Shown piece by piece: positions 10,836-20,637 of a stretch of 64,000 bases of DNA. Under the pieces are notes generated by a model. The model was not told the DNA's origin, did not search any database, and saw nothing but the letters and a program-made list of their open reading frames with translations. Within the stretch, counting starts at the first letter, position 1, and every line of letters starts with the position of its first letter. The stretch is from Capronia americana (taxonomy: Eukaryota > Ascomycota > Eurotiomycetes > Chaetothyriales > Herpotrichiellaceae): the NCBI GenBank assembly GCA_016110215.1, contig JADWQD010000004.1, positions 1,612,001-1,676,000 on the forward strand, in the 5' to 3' direction. Both the position numbers and the translations under genes were made by a program.

Positions 10836-11167
10836 CTTGGGTCCGCGCCTGCGACGATGTGGGAGGGCTCGTGAGGATAGTCAATCAGGTAGGAGTACTG
10901 TATCCCGAAATACAGCCAGGTCATGGTTCAATCGATACCACACGGTAAGTGCGTCCCAGACAGGAAGCGGGCGTCCGCCAAGGATTCACTGACAGCTGCT
11001 TGGAAACATGGCCAAAATGTGAGAGGAGTTCATTGAGCTGCGGCAGGAACAAGCGCAGCCTGGTTGCTGAGATTGCAGGTGCCATCTCTCTGCGAGCGTG
11101 AAGTCTCCAGTCTAATCCCTAAGTCTGGAAGCGAACAAAATACCTCGATATGTCTAGTCGTGCCTCT
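10836..11167. other. Gap between metallopeptidase and MFS gene
   Basis: 332 bases between two minus-strand genes, holding the metallopeptidase promoter. No other feature is visible. Confidence 0.4.
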
Positions 11168-12663
11168 TTACACCCTTTTCCCCTTCAGCCCTCCCAGCCG
11201 AACCCACAGCGCGGTATAAACAAGGAGCCCGCCACCCAACAATGCACCACTAAAGCCTTGCATACTCTTGTACCCATCGTTCTGAATCAACTGCCCACCA
11301 ATTGGGCTTCCGATCAAGACCCCCACTGCAACGACACTGAAATTGCACCCCGTGCGTACTCCAATTTGGCTAATATGACTGATCGTCGCCACGAGACTCG
11401 GCAATATGCTGGCCACGGCACCGCTGGAGAAGCCGAAAACGAGCGCGAAGACGACTGTGGCGGCCGTGCCAGATGATGGCAGCCAAAGTGCCAGCACGAT
11501 TACACACGAGAGGAGGGCCATGGCCAAGAAGACGGTGAAGCGGCCAAACCGATCAGCCAGGAAGGGAGGGATCGTGCGACCGAATGTGGAGGCGGCGTTG
11601 AGGATCGCGACGAGGTATTTGGCGAGGCTGTCCGGTACGCCACGTTCCCGGGCGGCGAGAATGATGAACGTAAATGGGAGGAAGAGACCTGTTGGATTCT
11701 GAGCGACGGTCCGGCGGGAAAAGAAAACTGTCAGCAACTCACCCAGGAATGTAAGGAAACTCCCCAGCGCCAACAGTGCGAAATTTCCCTCTAGAAACGG
11801 CCTCACAAAGTCCATCGCGTGGACAGGCTTTGCCACAGGCGGGATGCGACTCTTCAGTGTCAGATTTCCCAATATCATCAATCCCAGAACCATAAACGCG
11901 CAGATGCGCATCGTCCAACCGAAGCCGACCTCTGGGATCAGCCTCTCCACCATCACTGGGAAGACAACGCCACCAATGCTTGATCCAGTTGCCGCGATAC
12001 CCAGTGCGAGCGATCGTCGGCGGAAGAAATAAGTCACCACGCAGGCCATGGAAGGGTAGAATATCATCGATGCGCCCAATGCGGAACAGACCCCCTGCGA
12101 GAGAAGGAACTGATAGTACGTGTGAGATATAGATGCCATCATCAGCCCGAAGACATGCAGAAAGGTGCCGCCCAGAAGGAGTACGCGAGGACCGAAGTTA
12201 TCTGTCCGTCATCAGCGAGTTGTGCCGGTGGAGGACGGGGGAGAAGGCTTACCGTAGACTCGACCGACCCAAAGGCCACCGATGAACATCATAAAGGCCT
12301 CGAGAGATGGGATCCATGCAATTTCTTGCGATGTATACTGCTTGAGCTGATGTGATTGGTAGTACTCCTGAAAGACGCCGATGCCTATTTGAGCAAGAAG
12401 ATTAGAACTCAAGGCACGCAGCACAATTCGATGCATTGAGACTCACAGTTGATCCAGCCGAAACTGACGTATATGCCACAGGCAGCCCCAAACACGACCG
12501 TCCATGCCTCGAGGCCCCCTTCGGGGAATTGAGATGGGTCCATTGGATTGATTCTTTGAGGGACTGCGACGCCGCCATCTCGGGCGTCTTCGATCTTTTT
12601 TTCACTGTCATCGAGCATATCTCCTGCGGGTAGGGCCGCAGTCTTCTCGGTGTCTTGGTCCAT
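11168..12663 (-). CDS. MFS transporter, monocarboxylate-transporter-like (442 aa, 4 exons)
   Basis: Joined as 12663-12447, 12384-12253, 12201-11743, 11688-11168. The cytosolic N-terminus (about 55 residues) precedes the first membrane helix at GLEAWTVVFGAACGIYVSFGWINCIGVFQEYY, a typical opening of fungal monocarboxylate-porter (MCT/Mch) members. Further helices include MMFIGGLWVG, GVCSALGASMIFYPSMACVV, FRRRSLALGIAATGSSIGGVVFP and a C-terminal block ending in GLKGKRV. About 12 helices are expected. The third intron (11742-11689, GTGAGT, GCTGAC, ACAG) is 54 bases with no stop, so retention would insert 18 residues into a helix. The substrate cannot be told from sequence. It is a plasma-membrane or organellar carrier by family. 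Confidence 0.9.
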
Positions 12664-14159
12664 TGGGAAATCGAAGACACTGGAGCTGCTTGATATCGCC
12701 GTCCTAGGGTTTAGGAGTTGAGAGCCGCTTAGCTTTGATGCGGCGGTGGTTTCGAAAGTGAGAGCTGCTTCCAGTTGACGATACGAGGATCAAATGTTTC
12801 TGATCTTGCCACGAGAGATCTCCCGGGAACTTCTTGTCGGTATAGACTGATTGATTGAGATGGATGAGAAGGAATCGGAAAAGTCCCTGGCAAGCAAGTA
12901 TATACTGTACCTTCCTTGTAGCCTGACCGTGCGAGCGGTGGAACAGTCTACGTAGGTGGACCGTAGTATGAGCAAGGAGGCTCGATCGTCAAGTGGAAAT
13001 TGATAACCAAGGCGCGAGGGAGCTCCACGCCTCTCGCGTCGGCCAATACTCTCTAGCTCTTCAGCTCACAGGACCGAGCGAGCAAGTCAGGAATAACATG
13101 GCCTGCGCGTTGACCTTCGCTCTTTCGGACACCTGTCGAACATGATCAGGGTCTGCAGAGTGCGATTCAGGGCGTCATGAACAGCGAATAGCGCCGAATC
13201 ATATCGGAACACCCACGGACGAACATTCTGCGGCTTGTACGTCGTACGAAGGTGCGAGGGCCAGCCCTGAGGACGAGATTTCGGAGATATGAGAACCGCG
13301 AGAGGCCGAGGTCAAGCGTCCGGCGAGTCTGCAAGGGGAATCGTGTCCGCGTCGATCTGCTCGTTGTGGCTCGCGGGGAGCGGCTAGCAAAGCTTCAACC
13401 CGTTAAGAAATGCATGAAAGCCGACTAAACAACAGGAGGTCTGGGGTGGTTGAAGCAGAGATCAAACGAGGGAATCTCGTCGTGCCATGCTCACATCCTT
13501 TTCGGCCGAACCACAATCCCTGCAATCACGTTCTCGTCACCCGTCAGGCCCTCTATTTGTAAACACACTTCTGAATCTGACTCTGAATACGAATACGCTC
13601 TATTCGATTTGCAAGCAGACTACCACTTCAGCTTCATTTGCGGCTGCCTTCCGCGAGACGCGGTGCGCATGTGCTGGAGATGTCGCATGGACACGAGGTT
13701 GTATGGTGGAAACTACTTGGGTGTGGATTTGACACTGAAGGCTGAACTACAGCGCGGTCAGCTAAACGGATTATGACCGAGTTGAGAGGAAACTTGGAAA
13801 GAGATGGTTTCACCATCTGGCATTTGTTCACATATCAGCTAATCCAACCGATCGGTAGCCAGCTGGCTACGGCTATGGTTCCAACGTGCCCCCAGCTGCG
13901 ACAGTGCGATACTAAGATCAGATTCGTATAGATCACACAACAGGTCCAGTCAAATCATTCAAAACCTCGCCATGCTCCTGGAAGCAAGCTGGTCAAAGAA
14001 TATGGCCTGTTGCATGCCTTGAAGCCGTCTCCGTGCATCCGTCACAGTCCTCTGAGCAGCTGCCAGGACGTTTGTACGAGGACTTGGCAAAAGAGACATG
14101 GTGAGCTCCTCTGCTGTGGTTGGTCTCAAAGGCCGACTGGAAGGAAGAGACGGCGACCA
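12664..14159. other. Intergenic, MFS promoter side
   Basis: About 1.5 kb upstream of the MFS gene and downstream of the NYN gene. Short frames on both strands have no family motif or splice logic. I see no RNA gene or repeat worth naming. Confidence 0.45.
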
Positions 14160-15764
14160 CTAACCACCATCCTCTTCCTCATCGATCAAATACTCCACGA
14201 AAGGGTCGAGTTCAATCCACTTAAACATCTGACCCCACTTCGAACGGAATTCCCTTCTCTTGTACAAACTGCTAGTATTGAGTTTGAAGCTCACCAGCTC
14301 GACACACCAGCCCTTCTCCAGAGCTCTTTCGACCATGCGTAGAAATCCGCCAGAGTACTCGGCCTCGGCAGCGTCACCGGTGGCGAGGACGATGGTGCTA
14401 GGTTTCTTCGCGTCGATCAACGACTCGAGGATCTTCAGGTGCAGAATTTCGTCTACAGCCTGCTCGACCCATTTCTCCGGTCCCGACGTCGCGGAAGGAA
14501 GGCCAGTGTTCGTTTCAGATCCACTAGTTTCCCCTCCAGACCGGGACTGGTACTTCTTCTGACGGGGCGGCAACTCCCTGGCCTTGTGCACGCGTTCAAG
14601 AATATTCGTCTCATAGCCGATCGATTTCGCCCGTTCAATTGCCGCATATTTGTCAGATCCGACCAAGACACGTTTGGCCGCTGGTCGGCCTCGTTCAAGC
14701 ACGAGGGAGAAATTGTGAAAAGAAAGTGGGACGCGTTTGAGGCGGGTCTCGCGAGACATTCCCCGGGCCATTTTCAAACAGTCGTGGAAACCAATGGATA
14801 TGTTAGACATATCAACAAAGACGTGTATCCCAATGTTGGAAACGTTCAAGGGTGTAAAGGCAGGTTCAAGCAGTCCGGCATTCTTCAGATATTTCTTCTC
14901 CCCTGGGTGTTGGCGGATCAGCTCAGTGATCAGCGCTGACTTTCTTTCTCTCGGGGTGAGATTATCGCGCGGAGCGATGATTGTGCTCTTTGATGGCGTT
15001 GGGGTGGCGGGGCTGTTCCAGACGAAAGGGTTGGAAACAGACAACTCGCGTTTTCGGGTTCTAAGTTCAGCTTTGGGAGGTGACGGGGAGGTAGGCGGGG
15101 AACTGTTATCGTGTAGGCTAGGTCGGCTTCGACCAAGAATGCCCTCAATAACAGCTCTTCGATCCGGCGAACGGCGAAGCGATTCGAGTTCTTCTCCAGA
15201 CTCGTGGTCGGTGGTGTCCGAAGCAGGATTCCATAGCGTGGCAAGCTGAGCGGCTTTCTCCTTTGCCTTTGCTCGTCTCGCAGCGCGCTTTTGGTTGCGT
15301 ATGTATGCAGCAGTGGCCTTGTCACCGGCAGGCTCGACGTTGTCTTCTAGATCGGCGCCGTCCACCTCGTCCCGCCACCGGACACCCTTATTCAGCTGGG
15401 TGAGATCAACCTCCGCGACAGCTTCGTCGTTGATCTCGTATTTCACTAGCTCCGCAGTCTGTGCATCGTCAGGGACGTGGGGGCACCCCAGAAAATCCCA
15501 CAACGCAGAGAAATCCCCGAGTGCGCCTTCGACGTTGTTCTGCTCAACTAGAGCTTCGTTGGAGTAAGGGGCAGGTTCGTGGCTGGGTGCGGTATCGCGA
15601 CTTCGGAATGAGAGATTGTTCAACAGTTTAATAGCATCATTTAGATCCCATGACAGGGATTCGACCTCCGTCATCTGAGGCGAGAGGAGAAATGGAGTCA
15701 CGGTTTCGAGTGCGGCGCGGTTAGAGGAAGGTGGACTTGCTGGGTGAAGATGACTGTAGAGCAT
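14160..15764 (-). CDS. NYN-domain (PIN-like) RNase-type protein (534 aa)
   Basis: Single exon from the ATG at 15764. Residues 1-300 are low complexity, with a basic Ala/Lys/Arg coiled segment (about 155-172) and Ser/Pro-rich stretches. The NYN domain runs from about residue 311 to 500: IGIHVFVDMSNISIGF supplies the first acidic residue (Asp318), EQAVDEILHLKI the second (Asp439), and TIVLATGDAAEAEYSGGF the third (Asp464). A C-terminal WVELVSFKLNTSSLYKR-like strand-helix completes the Rossmann-like fold. NYN domains are related to PIN nucleases and act on RNA in several lineages, so RNA processing or decay is a family-based guess. An internal ATG at codon 31 could also start translation. Confidence 0.85.
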   Translation of the reverse strand: MLYSHLHPASPPSSNRAALETVTPFLLSPQMTEVESLSWDLNDAIKLLNNLSFRSRDTAPSHEPAPYSNEALVEQNNVEGALGDFSALWDFLGCPHVPDDAQTAELVKYEINDEAVAEVDLTQLNKGVRWRDEVDGADLEDNVEPAGDKATAAYIRNQKRAARRAKAKEKAAQLATLWNPASDTTDHESGEELESLRRSPDRRAVIEGILGRSRPSLHDNSSPPTSPSPPKAELRTRKRELSVSNPFVWNSPATPTPSKSTIIAPRDNLTPRERKSALITELIRQHPGEKKYLKNAGLLEPAFTPLNVSNIGIHVFVDMSNISIGFHDCLKMARGMSRETRLKRVPLSFHNFSLVLERGRPAAKRVLVGSDKYAAIERAKSIGYETNILERVHKARELPPRQKKYQSRSGGETSGSETNTGLPSATSGPEKWVEQAVDEILHLKILESLIDAKKPSTIVLATGDAAEAEYSGGFLRMVERALEKGWCVELVSFKLNTSSLYKRREFRSKWGQMFKWIELDPFVEYLIDEEEDGG

Positions 15765-16492
15765 AAGGTGTCATATCTTCGAGGTCAAGTACAACTGGAG
15801 GTGTAGATGGTCTGTGGAGGAAGAGCACAGAAGTGTTGTTATTTTGGCCAAGGTGCGATTGACATTGACTTCGGGGTGACTGTGTTGGTGATTCATTCAA
15901 GTGGCAGTGTCGCTCATTCATGCCTCAGCGAAGGGCCCAGATCCGCGCTAGCGACTCACTATCCTAGCCCTTTCCGGCCGTGTCAGAGTCACCTGCGTTC
16001 AAGCCTTCTCGGCGTCGATGGTCAATCGGATCTCGGTACTATAGTTCACTGGATACGAAGGTACCGACAGGGCAGCTATACAACAGATAATCTCCAGTTG
16101 GACTGATTCCGACCTCTTCCTGTTCTCAATCACAGTTTCGTATGTTAAAGGACTGTTATACCGCGATCACGGCAGAACTGTTAGTGAGGACTTTACAGAA
16201 AGCACAAAGGAGGACTTGAGATGGACAGCCCCTTCAACCACCATATACAGATTGGTTGTCTGAAATACCATCGAAAATAAGAGGACGTAACAATGCTAAC
16301 TTTGTATTATTGAGAAGTGAAGCATTCATTCATCAACTTCACTGACGGTGACGGCTTATGACAGTGCTTCACTGTCAACACCAACGGCATTAAATGCTTT
16401 TCTTCTTAGCTTTTCCCAGGCTTCATCTAGGCAACTTGTTCAGTAATGAATTTTCTGCTTGGAACCCCTTGGTTATTACTTTCTAAGTCATC
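15765..16492. promoter_or_regulatory. Divergent promoter region, NYN / F-box genes
   Basis: 728 bases separate two divergent genes. The sequence is AT-richer near 16130-16340. No specific site is claimed. Confidence 0.4.
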
Positions 16493-17144
16493 ATGGCCGC
16501 CGTCGTTGACCGTCCAGGTCCGGTATTGCCGTCTAGTTTCTTCAATGTGGGCGAAAATGAGATTACTGTCATGATGGCCTCCGATGAGTCGATAGAAAGC
16601 GTCATGACGCAGCCGATCGGCCCGTTCCATATTCCTCAGACGGTACGCGAGATGGACCGAAAAGCTGATGAGAGCTCTGACAAGGTGTTACCAGATCCTT
16701 GCGACTGTGTCAGGCAAAAATCCGAGATTCTCAGGTGGCCTCCACAAGATCGTTGCCGACCTCACAGGCTTCCCCGCAGAGCTCTGCCTGATGATCCTCT
16801 CCCACCTCTCCTACCGGGATTTCGTGCTGTTGGCTTTGACGAGCAAGTCCATGGCAATCACGATCCTAAACGACCCTCTCTTCGTCAAGACTGCCGCCAT
16901 CGAGGAGGCTGAACACAACGTCTTGGGGCATTTGCGGATCGTACTGCGAGCGTTCCCATATCGCTCTCAACATCGCTCAAAACTTTGGTGCAGCCACTAT
17001 ACCTGCCCATTTCACATGCGGAGATTGAGAGATTGGAACCGGGGGGTGGAGAGGAAGATGAAGCTTCTCCGGGAAAACAGTCCGAAGGGAAAGGAGGCGC
17101 ACCGCCAGCACACCTCGACTGACCAAGGAGCGATTACAGAATAG
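16493..17144 (+). CDS. Small F-box-like protein (199 aa, 2 exons)
   Basis: Joined as 16493-16642 and 16695-17144. The 52-base intron has a CTGAC branch 14 bases before the CAG acceptor and is needed to reach the conserved frame. Residues about 72-110 (LTGFPAELCLMILSHLSYRDFVLLALTSKSM) match the F-box pattern of P-x-E-[LI]-x(3)-I-L-x-x-L followed by a D/F and an ALTSK segment. F-box proteins bring substrates to SCF ubiquitin ligases through Skp1. The C-terminal part is basic with Cys/His pairs (CSHYTCPFH) but no repeat domain, so the substrate-binding region is not recognisable. It lies upstream of the lactonase-like gene on the same strand. Confidence 0.7.
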
Positions 17145-17724
17145 CAGTGCGACGGCTTCATTGGACAGCGAGTTAGGTGGAGAGCTGGAAGCTTGCGAGC
17201 TGAGAGCAAGGAACCATGAGTTGGAGAAGATAGAAGCCTCGGACATTCCCCATCTGTGACAAAGAGGTACACAATATCCCGTCAGCGCGTCCAAAAGATC
17301 AAGTTCAACCAATTGAAGACTGCAGGCCTTGGAGCGAGAAGACGACGTCACTGATTCCCAATTTGCGGTCCTTCTAAGCTTGTCGTTCGTTTCCCCGCCT
17401 TGTGAGCTCCCCGTCAACCTTCCCGTTGGTGCGAGATTCAAGACCACCATGGCGTCAACCTAGCTCATTCGAGATGTTGCTGCAGTCTCGGAAGCGCTTG
17501 CGGGTCCTCGTGGTTTCCGCATCTCTCGGACACACGCCATCTGTTACTCCTCTTACTCGACTTTGCCCATTTCCCGAGTGGAGGAAATTGGGATTTAAAT
17601 GCGGGGTGAGTTGAGCCCAAACTCGAAGTGCCCCTCAAAATCCCAGCTGTATTTCCAGGGATTCTCTTCTCTCAAGGACCGCTTCTCGCTTTGATCTGTG
17701 GACAAATCGTTGCTTCGTGTAACC
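17145..17724. other. Gap between F-box and lactonase-like genes
   Basis: 580 bases holding the 3' end of the F-box gene and the promoter of the next gene. Nothing else is recognised. Confidence 0.4.
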
Positions 17725-18764
17725 ATGGCTGGCATTCAAGGACAACTCGACCGTGGCGCCGTGCCAAATCACATCTCCAACGTCTGCCCCAAAGGCACCA
17801 AGTTCCACATTCTCGAGGTAGGCTGGCTCGAATGCGACGAAGCATTTGTCGTCCGTGGGGGAAATACAAGCTTGAAAAGTACGGAGAACAAATCTTTCGT
17901 GAACAAACGGCGAGAATTGCCGGTCTTCTGTCTCCTCATTGAACATCCACATGAAGGCCTTATCTTGTGGGAAACAGGTTGCGGGAAGGACTATCCCGAA
18001 GTTTGGGGCCCTGCCCTCATTGACGTATTCACCCGCGTACGCTATGAGCCACAGCACGAGCTCAGGGCAGCGGTGGAGGCGACGGGAAACAAATTGGAAG
18101 ATATCAAGAAGATCATCATCGGCCATCTGCATCTTGACCATGCCGGCGGGCTGGACGAATTCTTGGACAGGAAAGACGTCGAAATCTGGGTGCACGACCG
18201 AGAATTGAGAGCTGCATTCTGGTCGGTTGCGACCGGAGCAGACGTAGGCGTCTACCTCGAACATTATCTGAAATTGAGCTTGTACGTCGTTCTTTTTCCA
18301 ACCAGAGCGCAATGGAGCACCCTAACACCCCGCAGGAATTGGAAGACCTTCGATGAGCGGACGTTCGATTTCTGCCAGGGCATCACACTGCATCATTTGC
18401 CGGGTCACACTGATGGTGAGTCAAAACCAGGTTGATTGGACAGAAGGAGCTTCTGACATCCTGCAGGCTTGATCGGAATGCAGATCAATATGCCGGACAG
18501 CGGGACCTTCTTCTTCATCAGTGATCACTGCCATGTGATCGAGAATGTAAGTTACCGTGACCTCCTATCCGGCATGGAGCTGACACCTAGGTGTAGTGGC
18601 GCGATGGTATCCCGCAAGGCTGGCTGGCCAGAGATCATCCGTCATGGTTCATGAGCACCCAGCGGTTGAAACAACTGGAGAGGACCACCAGAGGTCAGGT
18701 GATTCCAGGCCATGACAAGGAAACATATGAGAATTTGATCGCCAATGGAAAGACGTATACTTGA
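17725..18764 (+). CDS. Metallo-beta-lactamase-fold hydrolase, N-acyl homoserine lactonase-like (294 aa, 4 exons)
   Basis: Joined as 17725-18281, 18336-18415, 18467-18546, 18597-18764. All three introns are 50-54 bases with CTAAC or CTGAC branch sites. The zinc-binding motif HLHLDHAGG places His134, His136, Asp138 and His139. A second metal block follows in LHHLPGHTDG, a bridging Asp in FFFISDH, and a terminal His in VIPGHDKETY. An opening CPKGTKFHILEVGWLECDE and size near 290 match the AHL-lactonase-like branch of the superfamily. By family it opens lactone rings, which could mean quenching bacterial signals or detoxifying plant or fungal lactones. No signal peptide, so it is likely intracellular. 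Substrate is inference. Confidence 0.9.
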
Positions 18765-18865
18765 TGGCTGATGTCCTGCCTCTGATTGGTGTTGTTACAG
18801 ATGGAGATGGGTCCGATGGGGGAGAGACGAGTGGTGGAGTAATATGTCCGGTTTAGCCTCGACTT

Positions 18866-20248
18866 TCAGTCACCTTGGGTATCTTCATCTGCCATAGTCC
18901 ACTGGCTGCTTGCCAAAGTGGAATCTATCATCTCCGGGTTCCCTTCTGACGACTTGTCCGGAGAGTCCTCGTCTAGCTCGTCGTTTGAAACAGAAAAGCC
19001 GACAGATTTCGCACTCTTGCTGCTGACCTTCTTCTCTTGCTCTACAACGACATCACCGTTCCAGGGCCGGCACTTGTAGACAATCTCTCCGCAGCGTAAG
19101 CAAGTCCAGCCACCACCCTCTTCTGCTTCGATCTTGGTGGTGATGCAAACAAAGCAATAGATGCAGTTGCACTGGACGGTCTCGTAAGGATTGACGATGT
19201 CGGTGTTGGCTGAGCCAATAACTCCCCCGCCAGCGGCTGTGTTGGCGCCAAGTATTTCAGCTTCGGATGTCGATGTAGGGTTTTGATCCTGATAGCAGAT
19301 GGCGCATGTCCTTTCTGGCAGAAAAGCCAGCGGTCCCGTCTTCGCCTTGTCCTCGTCATCTTCTGTGTTTTCCGTCTTCATGGCATCCTTGGTTCTCTTC
19401 CACGCTCTCACAAGCCACCTCCGCCACCGACTGATTCCCACCAGCGGGAGCAGGAACAGTAGAAATTCGGTGAATGCGTGCCAAACCAGTTGTCGGTTGA
19501 GATACTCGAAGGAGACCTCTCGACTGACTTGATTTGACGGAGACGCCAATCTCAATCTTAGAAGACGGTCTGTTAGAGTCCGGTAGCGGCCATTGACGAG
19601 GAAAACCAGGAAAGAACAGAACGCAGCAATCGAATGGGTTGTAGACGCGAAGGACGTAAGACGCATCAGTCTCTGGACGAATTCCGAGGGAGCTGTATAT
19701 CCCCTCTCCTGATCTATCAGCCAGTCCTCCCATTTGTCCCACCCATAGCGGCCGAATACTGTTATCAAGCCGTACAGACTCTTCTGCCACCGGGTCGGCT
19801 TCGGAAGTGACAGACTCTGCTTCCTCGCATCGGCGTATCGGAGGTTCTGTAGCGCTGCGCCGTACGAAGCATCGTTGTCCCATATGGAAAGCTTGAAGAG
19901 GACGGCTCTCAGAGCAAGCAGGATCTCTTGAGACCAGTCGTCCTGCAAATGCGGCCCAAGGTATTTTAATGCGTCTCCTACTTGCGTCTTCAACAACCCG
20001 AGCAACTCTTCATCCAAGAGCTCCGCATCTACCTGGCCGACCCTGAAAGTAGGCCTCGTGCCCTCGGAATCTACTAAGGTCGTCCACAATGACGAGAGTC
20101 TCGGCCGAACCGACTGCGTAAGTCGCGTAAAAGAGGGTCGGCCATTCGTCGTGTGGGCTGGTGGCTGCAGGGCTCGGGCCTCTTGTTGTCTGGCTGTCTG
20201 TCGCGCCAATATGCGCTCTTGGGCAGCGGCGAAGCTGCTGGACGACAT
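18866..20248 (-). CDS. pex2: Peroxin-2, RING E3 ligase of the peroxisomal import complex (460 aa)
   Basis: Single exon from the ATG at 20248. The Pex2/Pex12 N-terminal membrane region covers about residues 55-280 (opening RVGQVDAELLDEELL, with hydrophobic helices near 200-220 and 258-275). The C-terminal RING has Cys315-x2-Cys318, Cys360-N-Cys362, Cys365-x2-Cys368 and Cys383-x2-Cys386. The position usually held by His in the RING is Cys362. The RING ends in a GEIVYKCRPW block seen in fungal PEX2. With PEX10 and PEX12 it ubiquitinates the PTS receptor PEX5 for recycling at the peroxisome membrane. It has an acidic Ser-rich tail of about 60 residues. It is divergent from the karyopherin gene. 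Confidence 0.92.
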   Translation of the reverse strand: MSSSSFAAAQERILARQTARQQEARALQPPAHTTNGRPSFTRLTQSVRPRLSSLWTTLVDSEGTRPTFRVGQVDAELLDEELLGLLKTQVGDALKYLGPHLQDDWSQEILLALRAVLFKLSIWDNDASYGAALQNLRYADARKQSLSLPKPTRWQKSLYGLITVFGRYGWDKWEDWLIDQERGYTAPSEFVQRLMRLTSFASTTHSIAAFCSFLVFLVNGRYRTLTDRLLRLRLASPSNQVSREVSFEYLNRQLVWHAFTEFLLFLLPLVGISRWRRWLVRAWKRTKDAMKTENTEDDEDKAKTGPLAFLPERTCAICYQDQNPTSTSEAEILGANTAAGGGVIGSANTDIVNPYETVQCNCIYCFVCITTKIEAEEGGGWTCLRCGEIVYKCRPWNGDVVVEQEKKVSSKSAKSVGFSVSNDELDEDSPDKSSEGNPEMIDSTLASSQWTMADEDTQGD

Positions 20249-20637
20249 GGCGCCGTCATGAGAGGAGGGTCAGGGAGGAAAAAGCTACTTGATGAAGATG
20301 AGAATGAGAATGTTGACCGCAGCCGAGGCTATGGAGGAAATGCTTCGGTGATCCTTGTCGGCCTGCCGCTTTAAGTGGCGCAGTTGGATACACTACACCA
20401 AGGCCACACCCACGCCCGGTGACCAAGATAATTAGATACCCACATGCCCGCGCTGTCATTGCAAACGCCACCCCGAAAGGCTGCAGCTCCTTTGTTTCAT
20501 TTTCAGCCTTCCTCAGGCATTGTCGGTCTCATGTTCATGAGGATTTCGTTGGATACTCAGCCACTTGCCCTTCTCCTCAACACCACATCATCACCGCAGC
20601 ATGTTCGTCTAATCTCTCTGGCCCGCTTGTCTTCGAG
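20249..20637. promoter_or_regulatory. Divergent promoter region, pex2 / kap120
   Basis: 389 bases between two divergent ATGs. The frame of the downstream gene is open upstream of 20638, but it has no earlier ATG, so I chose 20638 as start. Confidence 0.45.
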
